A stretch of 64,000 nucleotides of DNA from Xanthomonas nasturtii (GTDB lineage Bacteria > Pseudomonadota > Gammaproteobacteria > Xanthomonadales > Xanthomonadaceae). A program made the translations under genes and the position numbers. Positions 26,311 to 36,312 of the stretch are shown here, one piece after another (positions within the stretch are counted from its first letter, which is position 1; each line of letters begins with the position of its first letter). The DNA lies in the NCBI RefSeq assembly GCF_001660815.1, contig NZ_LYMI01000034.1, forward strand, positions 62,001 to 126,000, in the 5' to 3' direction. The notes beneath the pieces are model-generated. The model did no database searches, had not been told where the DNA came from, and saw only the letters and a list, made by a program, of their open reading frames with translations.

Positions 26311-28224
26311 ATGCGCCATTTTGCCGCCTGCCTGCTTGCCACCGCCATTGTTGCCGCCACCGGTAGCGCACTGGCGCAAACCTCGCCGATGACGCCGGAT
26401 ATCACCGGCAAGCCGTTCGTGGCAGGCGACGCCGCCAACGACTACATCAAGCGCGAAGTGATGATCCCGATGCGCGATGGGGTCAAGTTGCATACGGTGA
26501 TCGTGCTGCCCAAGGGCGCCAAGCACGCGCCAATCGTGCTCACGCGCACGCCGTACGATGCCAGCGGCCGCACCGAACGGCTCGCCTCGCCGCATATGAA
26601 AGACCTGCTGTCTGCCGGCGACGACGTGTTCGTGGAAGGCGGCTACATCCGCGTATTTCAGGATGTACGCGGCAAGTACGGCTCGGAAGGCGATTACGTG
26701 ATGACCCGGCCGCTGCGTGGGGCGCTCAACCCCAGCGAGGTCGACCACGCCACCGATGCCTGGGACACCATCGATTGGCTGGTGAAGAACCTTAAGGAAT
26801 CCAACGGCAAGGTCGGCATGATCGGCTCGTCCTACGAAGGCTTTACCGTGGTGATGGCACTGACCAACCCGCACCCCGCATTGAAGGTAGCCGCGCCGGA
26901 GAGCCCGATGGTCGATGGCTGGATGGGCGACGACTGGTTCAATTACGGTGCGTTCCGTCAGGTCAATTTCGACTACTTCACCGGCCAGCTCAGCAAGCGC
27001 GGCAAGGGCAGCGGCATCGCACGTCAGGGGCACGACGATTACAGCAATTTCCTGCGGGCCGGCTCGGCCGGCGAGTTCGCAAAGGCCGCCGGTCTGGAGC
27101 AACTGCCGTGGTGGCACAAGCTCACCGAACACGCCGCCTACGACAGCTTCTGGCAGGAGCAGGCGCTGGACAAGGTGATGGCGCGCACGCCGCTGAAGGT
27201 GCCCACGATGTGGCTGCAAGGCCTGTGGGATCAGGAAGACATGTGGGGCGCCATCCATAGCTATGCGGCAATGGAACCGCGCGACAAGGGCAACACGCTC
27301 AACTATCTGGTGATGGGCCCGTGGCGGCACAGCCAGGTCAACAGCGAGGCCAGTTCGCTGGGCGCATTGAATTTCGATGGCGATACCGCGCGCCAGTTCC
27401 GGCGCGATGTGCTGCGCCCGTTCTTCGATCAATACCTGGTCGATGGCGCGCCCAAGGCGAGCACGCCGCCGGTGTTTATCTACAACACCGGCGAGAACCA
27501 TTGGGACCGCCTGCAGGCCTGGCCGCGCAGCTGCGACAAGGGGTGCGCTTCCACCAGCAAGCCGCTGTATCTGCAGGCCGGTGGCAAGCTGTCGTTCCAG
27601 CAGCCGGCTGCCGGGCAGGTGGGCGTTGAGGAATACGTGTCCGACCCGGCCAAGCCGGTGCCGTTCGTGCCGCGCCCGGTGGATTTTGCCGACCGCAGCA
27701 TGTGGACCACCTGGCTGGTACACGACCAGCGTTTTGTCGACGGCCGCCCGGATGTGCTGACCTTCGTCACCGAGCCGCTGACCGAACCGCTGCAGATCGC
27801 CGGCGCACCGGAAGTACATCTGCAGGCGTCCACCAGCGGCAGCGACAGCGATTGGGTGGTGAAGCTGATCGACGTGTATCCGGACGAGATGGCATCGGAC
27901 CCGAAGATGGGCGGCTATGAGTTGCCGGTGTCGCTGGCGATCTTCCGCGGCCGCTACCGCGAGAGTTTCAGCGCGCCCAAGCCATTGGCGTCCAATCAAC
28001 CGCTGGCGTTCCAGTTCGGCTTGCCGACCGCCAACCACACGTTCCAGCCGGGCCATCGGGTGATGGTGCAGGTGCAATCCAGCCTGTTCCCGCTGTACGA
28101 CCGCAACCCGCAGACCTACGTGCCCAATATCTTCTTCGCCAAGCCCGGCGATTATCAAAAGGCCACGCAGCGGGTGTACGTGAGCCCGGAGCAGCCCAGT
28201 TACATCAGTCTGCCGGTACGTTGA
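26311..28224 (+). CDS. Alpha-amino-acid ester hydrolase (S15 family)
   Basis: The product is 637 aa with a signal peptide (cleavage near ALAQT), so it acts in the periplasm or outside. It matches the X. citri alpha-amino-acid ester hydrolase, also annotated as glutaryl-7-ACA acylase: nucleophile S174 in GSSYEG, D307 in QGLWDQED and H340 in GPWRHSQ are at the same numbers as in the solved enzyme. It has the alpha/beta hydrolase domain, a helical cap and a C-terminal jelly roll. It hydrolyses or transfers alpha-amino acyl groups, including on beta-lactams. It is divergent from the effector gene and overlaps the following MFS gene by 20 bases at the 3' ends. Confidence 0.93.
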   Translation: MRHFAACLLATAIVAATGSALAQTSPMTPDITGKPFVAGDAANDYIKREVMIPMRDGVKLHTVIVLPKGAKHAPIVLTRTPYDASGRTERLASPHMKDLLSAGDDVFVEGGYIRVFQDVRGKYGSEGDYVMTRPLRGALNPSEVDHATDAWDTIDWLVKNLKESNGKVGMIGSSYEGFTVVMALTNPHPALKVAAPESPMVDGWMGDDWFNYGAFRQVNFDYFTGQLSKRGKGSGIARQGHDDYSNFLRAGSAGEFAKAAGLEQLPWWHKLTEHAAYDSFWQEQALDKVMARTPLKVPTMWLQGLWDQEDMWGAIHSYAAMEPRDKGNTLNYLVMGPWRHSQVNSEASSLGALNFDGDTARQFRRDVLRPFFDQYLVDGAPKASTPPVFIYNTGENHWDRLQAWPRSCDKGCASTSKPLYLQAGGKLSFQQPAAGQVGVEEYVSDPAKPVPFVPRPVDFADRSMWTTWLVHDQRFVDGRPDVLTFVTEPLTEPLQIAGAPEVHLQASTSGSDSDWVVKLIDVYPDEMASDPKMGGYELPVSLAIFRGRYRESFSAPKPLASNQPLAFQFGLPTANHTFQPGHRVMVQVQSSLFPLYDRNPQTYVPNIFFAKPGDYQKATQRVYVSPEQPSYISLPVR

Positions 28225-29470
28225 CCACGCGGGCGCCGCGTGCCGGCGGCGCCCACACGTCTTCCAGCAACTGCGGGCGGCAGACCACCCAGGCGGCGGC
28301 CAGCTGCACCAGGATGCAGATGACCAGGAACACGAACGGGGAGGTCCAGCCGCCGCTATGTGCGTGCAGCCAGCCGAACAGGAACGGTCCCAGGCAGCTC
28401 ACCGCATAGCCCACGCCTTGCGAGAAACCGGACAGCGCTGCCGAACCGGCTGCAGTGCGGCTGCGCTGGTTCACCAGCACCAGCGCCAGCGGAAACGTGC
28501 TCGGCCCCAGGCCGAGCAGGGTCACCCACAGGATCGGTGCGGCCAGCGGCGCCCACCACAGCCCGGCGAATGCCACCAGATGACAGGCCGCGCACAGCAG
28601 CACGATCGGGAACGGGTTGCGCATGCGCACTGCCAGTGCCGGCATCGTCAGCGCCCCCACCATGCCCAGCGCCGCGAACAACGCCACCATGGTGCCGCCG
28701 AATGCGGGCGATGCGCCGGCTTCGCGCAGCAGTGTCGGCAGCCAGGTGAACATCGAATAGGTCACCAGCGAGGTCATGCCGAAGGTGATCGCCATGCTCC
28801 AGCCCAGTGCGGTCCGTGCAACGCGGCCTTCGGCTTCGGGCGTCGGCGTGACCGGTGCCGGGCCGGTGGCGCGGATGCGGCGGTGGTTGGTGTGCACCAG
28901 TGCCCAGGCCGCCAAGGCCAGCAGCGCCGGCAGCACCCACACCACCATCGAGCTGCGCCACCCCAATGCATCGGCCACCGGCACTGCCAGCAGCGCCGGC
29001 AACAGCGTGCCCACCTGCAGGACGGTGATGTACAGCGTGCTGACGCGGCCCACGCGGTCGCCGAAGTAGCGCTTCACCAGCGGCGGCAACACCACGTTGC
29101 CCATGCCCATGCCGGCCAGCGCCACCAGCGAGCCGACCAGCAGCCCGGCGGTGCCCGGCAACAGCGGGCGCAACACCAGGCCAAGCGTGGCCAACGCCAT
29201 CGACAACAGCGCCACGCGCAGCAAGCCGAAGCGGCGCAGCAATGCCGGCGTGGCCACGCCGGTGAGTGCGAACGCTGCAGTTGGCAACATGCCGAGCGCA
29301 CCCATCGTGGGCGCGCCGAAGGCGTACTCGTCGGCGATGCGTTCCAGCAGCGGCGTCAACGACGTCACCGCGGTGCGCAGGTTGAAGGCGGAGAGCAAAA
29401 TCGCAGCCAGCACCAGACCGCGACCACGCAACTGGGCGGACGGAGAAGACGCGGCAGTGACAACAGACAT
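28205..29470 (-). CDS. MFS transporter, CynX/NimT family
   Basis: The product is 421 aa with about 12 membrane segments. LAAILLSAFNLRTAVTSLTPLLERI in the first segment and GNVVLPPLVKRYF later are typical of the CynX/NimT (cyanate, 2-nitroimidazole) group; the substrate is unknown. The start at 29470 is chosen because the membrane domain follows closely and GGATGG lies upstream; a longer frame reaching 29530 runs into a terminator-like palindrome. Its 3' end overlaps the ester hydrolase on the other strand by 20 bases. Confidence 0.85.
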   Translation of the reverse strand: MSVVTAASSPSAQLRGRGLVLAAILLSAFNLRTAVTSLTPLLERIADEYAFGAPTMGALGMLPTAAFALTGVATPALLRRFGLLRVALLSMALATLGLVLRPLLPGTAGLLVGSLVALAGMGMGNVVLPPLVKRYFGDRVGRVSTLYITVLQVGTLLPALLAVPVADALGWRSSMVVWVLPALLALAAWALVHTNHRRIRATGPAPVTPTPEAEGRVARTALGWSMAITFGMTSLVTYSMFTWLPTLLREAGASPAFGGTMVALFAALGMVGALTMPALAVRMRNPFPIVLLCAACHLVAFAGLWWAPLAAPILWVTLLGLGPSTFPLALVLVNQRSRTAAGSAALSGFSQGVGYAVSCLGPFLFGWLHAHSGGWTSPFVFLVICILVQLAAAWVVCRPQLLEDVWAPPARGARVVNVPAD

Positions 29471-29512
29471 GACAGACCATCCGCGCCGCGCACGTGTGTG
29501 CGGCGACGCCTG

Positions 29513-29549
29513 AAAACACAAAACCGGCACGAGGCCGGTTTTGTGTTTT
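29513..29549 (-). terminator. Terminator after tRNA-Pro (16-bp hairpin)
   Basis: A perfect 16-bp inverted repeat, AAAACACAAAACCGGC and its complement, with a 5-base loop, lies 5 bases after the tRNA 3' end. The arms are T-rich at the end on either strand, so it can terminate the tRNA transcript and protect the downstream MFS gene from readthrough. Confidence 0.85.
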
Positions 29550-29554
29550 GAAAC

Positions 29555-29631
<77 letters not shown>

Positions 29632-29690
29632 AAGGAGCCGCGTATGTTACATAGGGAATGCCGAATCGGCAAGCATCTGTTGAAATTATT

Positions 29691-29801
29691 TTACTGCGGC
29701 GGTTCGTCGCGCTCGGGCTCGCGCGCTTCGAACCACATGCCGTTGAGCACTGCAGCCAGTGCGGCCAGGCCGGTGCCCAGGATCCATGCGAAATACCACA
29801 T
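29691..29801 (-). CDS. cydX: Cytochrome bd oxidase small subunit CydX
   Basis: The product is only 36 aa. It begins MWYFAWILGTGLA, has one transmembrane helix and ends in a charged tail (EAREPERDEPPQ), matching CydX/CbdX, the small subunit needed for stable cytochrome bd. GAGGAG stands 8 bases before the ATG at 29801. It lies 86 bases after cydB in the same direction, completing cydABX. Confidence 0.93.
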   Translation of the reverse strand: MWYFAWILGTGLAALAAVLNGMWFEAREPERDEPPQ

Positions 29802-29887
29802 CGGTGTGCTCCTCAAATCGTTGAACAAGGTCAGGGTGAAGCGCTGCGGCAACGCCATTGCATGCGTTGCCGTTGCGGCCGCTGCGC

Positions 29888-31039
29888 TCAGTAGGCGTTG
29901 GGATTGGCAGTGACCTCATCGTCGCTGACCTTGCCCCTGAGCACGCGATAGACCCAGCTGGTGTACGCCAGCACGATGGGCATGAACACGGCGGTGGCCA
30001 ACAACATGATCCACAAGGTGAGACGGCTGCTGGAGGCATCCCACAGGGTCAGGCTCATGCTCGGTGCAGTGGAGGAGGGCAGCAGGAACGGGAACAACGC
30101 AAAGCCCACGGTGAACACGATGCCGACGATGGCGCTGCCGGAGGCAATGAAGGCCAGGCCGCCACGTCGCACGCGTAACAACACCGCGCTCATCGCAAGC
30201 CCGATCAGGCCCACCAGCGGCGCAATCAGCGTGGCCGGCATGCTGTTGTAGTTGTGCAACCAGCCGCCGGCAGCGGTGAGTGCGGCGGTCTTGCCGAGCG
30301 GGTTGGTTGCCGCATCGCTCGCCAGTACCGAGGTCACCGCATAGCCGGGCAGGCCAAGCGTTACCCATGCACCGCCCGCGGCAAACAACGCCACCGCACA
30401 CACCGCGGCGATGCTGCCAAAACGCGCCGCGCGCTCGGCCACCGGACCATCGGTCCTGAGCACCAGCATCGCGGCGCCATGTGCGAGCAACATCGCCACG
30501 CTCAGCAAACCGGCGAGCAAGGCAAATGGTGTCAGCAGCCCGAACAGGTTGCCGGTGTAGAACGTGCGCATGCTGTCGTCGAAGTGGAACGGCACACCGA
30601 GCAGCACGTTGCCGACCGCCACGCCCATGATCAGCGCCGGAATGAAACCACCGACGAACAGCGCCCAGTCCCAATTGCTGCGCCAGCGCGGGCTCACCAG
30701 TTTGCCGCGGAACTTGAAGCCCACCGGGCGCAGGATCAGCGCGAACAAAATCAGGAACATCGCCAGATAGAACCCGGAGAAGCTCACCGCATATAACGGC
30801 GGGAATGCGGCGAAGATCGCGCCGCCGCCCAGGATCAACCACACCTGGTTGCCTTCCCAGACCGGGCCGACGGTGTTGATCACCAGCCGGCGCTCGGCAT
30901 CGGTGTTGGCCACGAACGGCAGCAATGTGCCCACGCCCAGATCGAAGCCGCCCATCACCGCGTAGCCAGACAGCAGCACGCCGAGCAGCAGCCACCAGAT
31001 CACGCGCAGGGTGGTGTAATCGAGCAATACGAAATCCAT
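29888..31039 (-). CDS. cydB: Cytochrome bd ubiquinol oxidase subunit II
   Basis: The product is 383 aa with about eight or nine membrane helices, close to E. coli CydB (379). It begins [21 protein letters not shown], as usual for the family, and has the conserved [11 protein letters not shown] and [13 protein letters not shown]. With CydA it forms the high-affinity terminal oxidase. The start at 31039 follows GGAGAG; 16 bases separate it from the cydA stop. An upstream in-frame ATG within cydA is rejected. Confidence 0.95.
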   Translation of the reverse strand: MDFVLLDYTTLRVIWWLLLGVLLSGYAVMGGFDLGVGTLLPFVANTDAERRLVINTVGPVWEGNQVWLILGGGAIFAAFPPLYAVSFSGFYLAMFLILFALILRPVGFKFRGKLVSPRWRSNWDWALFVGGFIPALIMGVAVGNVLLGVPFHFDDSMRTFYTGNLFGLLTPFALLAGLLSVAMLLAHGAAMLVLRTDGPVAERAARFGSIAAVCAVALFAAGGAWVTLGLPGYAVTSVLASDAATNPLGKTAALTAAGGWLHNYNSMPATLIAPLVGLIGLAMSAVLLRVRRGGLAFIASGSAIVGIVFTVGFALFPFLLPSSTAPSMSLTLWDASSSRLTLWIMLLATAVFMPIVLAYTSWVYRVLRGKVSDDEVTANPNAY

Positions 31040-31055
31040 GATGTCTCTCCTTCGC

Positions 31056-32678
31056 TTACGGTGCGCTGCCGGCCACGGCACCCGAACTCAACGGTGCGTG
31101 ACTCGACGGGGCGGGCGCTTGTGAGGTGCTGGGCGACGTGCTGGGTGGGGTTGGCGGGAACAACGCCTCCGGGCCCTTGTTGATGGTCTTCAGCGACAAC
31201 TTGATCGCGATCACCAGCAGCGTCGTGTACAGCGCGGTGAAGCCCACCAGCGTCAGCACGATCTCGTACAGATCCAGGCCGGAGGCGGCGTAGAAGGTGG
31301 GCAACACGCCTTCCACCGCCCACGGCTGGCGGCCGTATTCGGCCACGAACCACCCGCATTCGATCGCAATCCACGGCAGCGGCAGCGTCCACAGTGCCAA
31401 GGTCAGGAACCAGCGTTTTTCCTGGAAGTTGTGCTTGCATGCAAACCAGAAGGCAACGGCGAAGAACACGATGAGATAGATGCCGATGGCGGCCATGATG
31501 CGGAAGGTCCAGAACAACGGCAGCACACGCGGCACCGTGTCCATCGCGGCCTGGGCGATCTGCTCCGGCGTGGCGTTGCCGATGTCGTCGCGGTAGCGCT
31601 TGAGCAGCAGGCCGTGGCCCAGATCCTGCCAATGCGCATCGAAGACCTTGCGCGCTTCGGTATCGTCTTTGTCGGCGCGAATGCGTTGCAGTGCGCCGTA
31701 GGCGATCTGGCCACCGCGGATGCGGTGTTCGGCACGGCCCACCAATTCGAGAATCCCTGGAATCGGCTCATCCAGCGAACGGGTGGCGATCAGGCCCATC
31801 AGGTACGGAATCTTGATGGCGTAGTCATTGCGATGGGTGGTCTGGTTGGGAATGCCGAACGCGGTGAAGTCGGCCGGTGCGGCTTCGGTCTCCCACATGG
31901 CTTCGATTGCCGCCAGCTTCATCTTCTGGTGTTCGTTGGCGGCGTAGCCGCTCTCGTCGCCCAGCACCACCACCGACAGCGACGACAATAGACCGAACGC
32001 GGCGGCCACCGCGAACGAGCGCCGCGCCATCTCCACATGCTTGCCGCGCAGCAGGTAGCACGCGCTGATCGACATCACGAACACCGCGCCCAGCACGTAG
32101 CCGGCGCTGACGGTGTGCACGAACTTGGCCTGTGCCACCGGGTTGAACAGCACCGCCACGAAATCCACCACTTCCATGCGCATGGTGTCCGGGTTGAACA
32201 CCGCGCCGGCCGGGTTCTGCATCCAGCCGTTGGCGATCAGGATCCATAGCGCCGAGAAGTTGCTGCCCAGCGCCACCAGCCAGGTGGTGACCAGGTGCTG
32301 CACCTTGCTCAGGCGGTTCCAGCCAAGGAAAAACAGGCCCAGGAACGTGGCTTCCAGAAAGAACGCCATCAGCCCTTCGATCGCCAGCGGCGCGCCGAAA
32401 ATGTCGCCTACGTAATGGCTGTAGTACGACCAGTTCATGCCGAACTCGAACTCCATCACGATGCCGGTGCCGACACCCATGGCGAAGTTGATGCCGAACA
32501 GCACGCCCCAGAACATGGTCATGCGCCGCCAGATCTGCTTGCCGGTCATGACGTAGACGCTTTCCATGATGCCGAGCAGGAACGACAGGCCCATGGTCAG
32601 CGGTGGAAAGATGAAGTGGTACATCGCGGTGACTGCGAACTGCAGCCGCGACAGGTCGACAACTGTCGAGTCGATCAT
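31056..32678 (-). CDS. cydA: Cytochrome bd ubiquinol oxidase subunit I
   Basis: The product is 540 aa. It carries hemes b558, b595 and d and the quinol site. H21 (AMYHFIFPP) and H188 ([10 protein letters not shown]) are the expected axial histidines, and GRQPW in [16 protein letters not shown] is the quinol-loop motif. The C-terminus has an extra Ser/Pro/Ala-rich tail. The start at 32678 is preferred over the ATG at 32723 because the family N-terminus begins here. It heads cydABX, divergent from cydDC across a region with an FNR-type box. Confidence 0.96.
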   Translation of the reverse strand: MIDSTVVDLSRLQFAVTAMYHFIFPPLTMGLSFLLGIMESVYVMTGKQIWRRMTMFWGVLFGINFAMGVGTGIVMEFEFGMNWSYYSHYVGDIFGAPLAIEGLMAFFLEATFLGLFFLGWNRLSKVQHLVTTWLVALGSNFSALWILIANGWMQNPAGAVFNPDTMRMEVVDFVAVLFNPVAQAKFVHTVSAGYVLGAVFVMSISACYLLRGKHVEMARRSFAVAAAFGLLSSLSVVVLGDESGYAANEHQKMKLAAIEAMWETEAAPADFTAFGIPNQTTHRNDYAIKIPYLMGLIATRSLDEPIPGILELVGRAEHRIRGGQIAYGALQRIRADKDDTEARKVFDAHWQDLGHGLLLKRYRDDIGNATPEQIAQAAMDTVPRVLPLFWTFRIMAAIGIYLIVFFAVAFWFACKHNFQEKRWFLTLALWTLPLPWIAIECGWFVAEYGRQPWAVEGVLPTFYAASGLDLYEIVLTLVGFTALYTTLLVIAIKLSLKTINKGPEALFPPTPPSTSPSTSQAPAPSSHAPLSSGAVAGSAP

Positions 32679-32746
32679 GGCGGGTGGGCCTGGTTGAGTG
32701 TCGGTAAGGAACGTGGCGATCATCTGCCGTTGCCGCGCCGCGCGCG

Positions 32747-32760
32747 TTGATCCAAATCAA
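32747..32760. promoter_or_regulatory. FNR/Anr-type operator in the cyd divergent promoter
   Basis: TTGAT-CCAA-ATCAA is a perfect dyad of the FNR/Anr consensus TTGAT-N4-ATCAA. It lies 69 bases before the cydA start and 70 before the cydD start, so one oxygen-sensing regulator could control both the oxidase and its assembly exporter. No regulator gene is in the window. Confidence 0.8.
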
Positions 32761-32829
32761 TGCGGCCCTGAACGGGTGCGTCACACTGTCCATCCCCCAC
32801 CGCGAGGCGACGACTTACAATCGCCTGTA

Positions 32830-34566
32830 ATGCGCAGCCTCCAAAAGAGCGACGTGAGCCAGCCCAACGTGCAAGCCAGCGAAACGCCCGCCGAGCGCCG
32901 TCAACGCAGCCAATGGCTGGATGCGCTTGCCGCACCGGCCACGCGTGCGCGGCGGCTTGCGGGCGTGGCGGTGGCGTTATCGGGGGTGTTGCTGCTCGTG
33001 CAATCGGCGGCGATTGCCTGGCTGGTGGAGGCAGTACTGGTGCAGCACCTGGCAGTGGCGCAGTTGCGTCACGTGGGCGTGGGGCTGCTGATCGCACTGC
33101 TGGGGCGGGCGATGCTCAATGCCTGGGCGCAAGCACTGACCGGTGAAGTGGCCGATGTGGCCAGGCGCGCAGTGCGCGCACGCATCGCACGACGGCTGGT
33201 GCAGCACGGGCCGTTATGGCTGCGCCGGCAACGCAGCGGCGAGCTGGGCGAACTGAGCCTGGCGCACACCGACGCGCTGGAAGGCTATTTCGTCGGCTAT
33301 CAGCTCGCACGTACCGAAATGCTGTTGGTGCCGCCACTGATCCTGTTCGCGGTATTTTCGGTCGATTGGGTGGTCGGGCTGGTGTTGTTGCTGACCGCAC
33401 CGCTCATTCCGTTCTTCATGATGCTGGTGGGGTGGGGCGCCGAGGCCGCAGGCCGCGAACAATTGGGCGAGCTGGCACGCATGGGCGGGCATTTTGCCGA
33501 CCGCCTCAAAGGCCTGGGCCTGCTCCGCGTATACGGCCGCGGCCAGGCCGAATTGCAGGGCATTGCCGCCGCCGCCGAAGGCGTGCGCGAGCGCTCGCTG
33601 AAGGTTTTGCGCATCGCGTTCCTCTCGTCGACCGTGCTGGAATTCTTCGCCTCGGTGAGCGTGGCGATCGTGGCGCTGTACTTCGGCCTGAGTTACCTGG
33701 GCATGCTCAATGTGCATGGTTTGCCGTCACTGGGTGCGGGCATGTTCTGCCTGCTGTTGGCACCGGAATTCTTCGCGCCGCTGCGGCGCCTGGCCGCGCA
33801 TTACCACGACCGCGCAAACGCCCTGGCTGCGGTGGCCGAGGCCGAGCGGCTGCTGCAAGGTTTCGAGCCACCTGCCGCTGCGCCCGCCGCTGCGCCCCCT
33901 TCGCGCGCGCTGGAACCGGCACAAGCGCACGCGCCCCTGCTACAGGCGCGTGGACTGGCACTGCGTCCTGCCGGCGCGCCGCAGGTGGTGGTGGAGAATT
34001 TTGCGGTGACGCTGGAGCCCGGGCAGCGCGTTGCAGTGATCGGCGCCAGCGGCAGTGGCAAGAGCACGCTGCTGGAAGGGCTGGCCGGTTGGCTCGCACC
34101 GGAGACGGGCAGTGTGGTGCTGCGCCCGGGGGCGCGCATCGGCTATGCCACGCAGCGGCCGTACCTGTTTCACGGCAGCATTGCCGACAACCTGCGCCTG
34201 GCCGACCCGCAGGCCAGCGACGCGCGCCTGCACGCGGTGGCCGAGGCGGCGCAGGTGCTGCGCTTTGCCGCGCAGCTGCCGGCTGGGCTGGACACGGTGA
34301 TCGGCGAGCGCGGATTTGGCCTCTCCGGTGGCGAAGCGCGCCGTGTGGCCCTGGCGCGGCTGTTGTTGCGCCAGCCGGACCTGTTGCTGCTGGACGAGCC
34401 CACTGCCTTTCTCGACCCGGACACCGAAGCGGACTTGCTGCGCACGCTAGGCGTGTTCGCACGCGGACGCGCGGTGATGCTGGCCACCCACAGTGCTGCG
34501 GTGATGCGTTGGGCCGACACGGTGATCGATCTGCGCGGCGCGACCGTGACGGCGGGCATGCCATGA
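32830..34566 (+). CDS. cydD: Thiol reductant ABC exporter subunit CydD
   Basis: The product is 578 aa: six membrane segments, then an ATPase domain with Walker A GASGSGKST, signature LSGGE and Walker B LLLLDEPT. CydDC exports glutathione/cysteine and is needed for cytochrome bd assembly. The start at 32830 has a weak Shine-Dalgarno; a GTG at 32854 behind AAGAG is a real alternative. The in-frame ATG at 32698 would lie across the FNR box. Its stop overlaps cydC as ATGA. Confidence 0.93.
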   Translation: MRSLQKSDVSQPNVQASETPAERRQRSQWLDALAAPATRARRLAGVAVALSGVLLLVQSAAIAWLVEAVLVQHLAVAQLRHVGVGLLIALLGRAMLNAWAQALTGEVADVARRAVRARIARRLVQHGPLWLRRQRSGELGELSLAHTDALEGYFVGYQLARTEMLLVPPLILFAVFSVDWVVGLVLLLTAPLIPFFMMLVGWGAEAAGREQLGELARMGGHFADRLKGLGLLRVYGRGQAELQGIAAAAEGVRERSLKVLRIAFLSSTVLEFFASVSVAIVALYFGLSYLGMLNVHGLPSLGAGMFCLLLAPEFFAPLRRLAAHYHDRANALAAVAEAERLLQGFEPPAAAPAAAPPSRALEPAQAHAPLLQARGLALRPAGAPQVVVENFAVTLEPGQRVAVIGASGSGKSTLLEGLAGWLAPETGSVVLRPGARIGYATQRPYLFHGSIADNLRLADPQASDARLHAVAEAAQVLRFAAQLPAGLDTVIGERGFGLSGGEARRVALARLLLRQPDLLLLDEPTAFLDPDTEADLLRTLGVFARGRAVMLATHSAAVMRWADTVIDLRGATVTAGMP

Positions 34567-36248
34567 ACGACGCACGCCACGATCGTCTGCGCGATGTGTT
34601 TCGTCGGCATGCCTGGCGGCTGCTGTTGTCGGCGGTGTTGGTGCTGCTCACCATGCTGGCGGGCGTCGGCCTGCTGGGGCTGTCCGGCAGCTTTCTGACC
34701 GCAGCGGCCCTGGCAGGCGTGGCCGGCATGGGCACCGGCTTCAATTTCTTCTCGCCGTCGGCCGGCATCCGCGCCCTGACCTTCGCGCGTATCGCCTCGC
34801 GCTACGGCGAAAAATTGATCGGGCACGATGCCACCCTGCGCATTGCCCGCGATCTGCGGGTGTGGTTCTTCCGGCGCGCCTTGCCGCTGGCGCCGGGGCG
34901 ATTGTCGGCCACCCGGACCGGCGACCTGCTGGCGCGGTTGATGTCCGATATCGCCGAGGTGGATGGCCTCAGTGTGCGCGCGTTGGCACCGCTGTCCGCC
35001 TTGCTCGGCATCTGGCTGGCCGGTGTCGCCGCCGCTGCACTGATCTATCTGCCCGCTGCGTGGTTGTTGCTGGTGCTCGGCGTGCTGATCGGCGGGTTGG
35101 TGCCGTGGCAGGTGGCACGCGGCGGCGCGCAGCGCGAACAGTTGCGCGCGCAGCAACGCACCGCACTGCGCACACAGGCGTTCGAAGGCCTGGAAGGCGC
35201 GGCCGATCTTGCTGCGGTGGATGCGCAAGGCGCCTGGTTGCAGCAGATCGACGTTGCCGCCGCTGCAGTAGTCGACGGCGATCGCATCCAGCGCAGACGG
35301 CTGATCGCCGGCAACCTGCTGCATGCGGTGTGTGGCGGAATGGGGCTGGCCGGCATGCTGTGGCTCGCCCTCGGTGCTGCCGAGCGCGGGCTGATCGCCG
35401 CCGAGCTGGCGGCAGGCCTTGTGTTCCTGACCATGGCACTGCTGGAGGTCTGGGCCGGTGCCGGGCTGGCACTGCAGTGGCTGCAAAGCGCACGCGTTGC
35501 GGCCAGGCGCCTGCAGGCCATCGTCGACCAAGCGCCGTCGGTCAGCGATCCGGCGCGCGCGATCGATGTGCCGCGCACTGGCACGCTGCAATTGCAGCAG
35601 GTGTCGTTTGCCTGGCCCGGTAGCGTGCGCCCGGTGCTGCATGCGCTCGATCTGACAGTGGTGCCGGGCGAGCGCATCGCCATCAGCGGCGACAGCGGCA
35701 GCGGCAAAAGTACGCTGTCTGCGCTGTTGCTGCGGCTGTGGGACCCGCAAGCCGGGCAGGTGAGCTACGCGGGTACCGACCTGCGCAACGTCGCGCAGAC
35801 CCAGTGGCATCAGCGCATCGCCTGGCTGCCGCAGAACGCGCCGGTGTTCGCCGGCAGCGTGCGCGAGAACCTCATCATCGGCGATGCCGCTGCCGACGAT
35901 GCCGCACTGTGGCAGGTGCTGGAACAGGTGCGGCTAAGCGCATGGGCCAGCACACACGAAGGCCTGGATACCTGGGTTGGCGAAAACGGCGCCACGCTGT
36001 CTGCCGGCCAGGCGCGCCGCCTCGCACTCGCACGCGCGTTGTTGCGTAATGCCCCGATTTTGCTGCTCGATGAGCCCACCGACGGCCTGGACGTGGACAC
36101 CGCCCACGCGCTGCTGCTGGACCTTGCCGCCGCACTCGGCGAACGCAGCCTGGTGCTGATCACCCACGACGCGCTACCGCCCGGCGTGGTGCAGCGGCAT
36201 TACCGGATGCGTGCGGGGAGCTTGGAATTACCGAATCAGAATGCGTAG
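34563..36248 (+). CDS. cydC: Thiol reductant ABC exporter subunit CydC
   Basis: The product is 561 aa, partner of CydD. The membrane domain (about 1-320) includes FNFFSPSAGIRALTFARIASRYGEKL, typical of CydC. The ATPase domain has Walker A GDSGSGKST and Walker B ILLLDEPTDGLD; the signature is LSAGQ rather than LSGGQ, a mild change common in this subunit. The ATG at 34563 overlaps the cydD stop. A much longer shadow frame beginning within cydD is rejected. It is convergent with the next gene. Confidence 0.94.
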   Translation: MNDARHDRLRDVFRRHAWRLLLSAVLVLLTMLAGVGLLGLSGSFLTAAALAGVAGMGTGFNFFSPSAGIRALTFARIASRYGEKLIGHDATLRIARDLRVWFFRRALPLAPGRLSATRTGDLLARLMSDIAEVDGLSVRALAPLSALLGIWLAGVAAAALIYLPAAWLLLVLGVLIGGLVPWQVARGGAQREQLRAQQRTALRTQAFEGLEGAADLAAVDAQGAWLQQIDVAAAAVVDGDRIQRRRLIAGNLLHAVCGGMGLAGMLWLALGAAERGLIAAELAAGLVFLTMALLEVWAGAGLALQWLQSARVAARRLQAIVDQAPSVSDPARAIDVPRTGTLQLQQVSFAWPGSVRPVLHALDLTVVPGERIAISGDSGSGKSTLSALLLRLWDPQAGQVSYAGTDLRNVAQTQWHQRIAWLPQNAPVFAGSVRENLIIGDAAADDAALWQVLEQVRLSAWASTHEGLDTWVGENGATLSAGQARRLALARALLRNAPILLLDEPTDGLDVDTAHALLLDLAAALGERSLVLITHDALPPGVVQRHYRMRAGSLELPNQNA

Positions 36249-36312
36249 CGAACCCCTGCGTCCATTCGAGGCGCGCCCGAAAAAATCGTGCCGAATGCTT
36301 GGCGGCGCGTTG

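Noticed and set aside
26179-28158. 659-residue open frame antisense to the ester hydrolase
   Set aside because: Composition is Arg/His/Gln-heavy as expected for a shadow; the plus-strand gene has exact catalytic residues.
28358-29551. Gln/His/Arg-rich plus-strand frame opposite the CynX-type transporter
   Set aside because: No signature, and the minus strand encodes a full 12-segment transporter.
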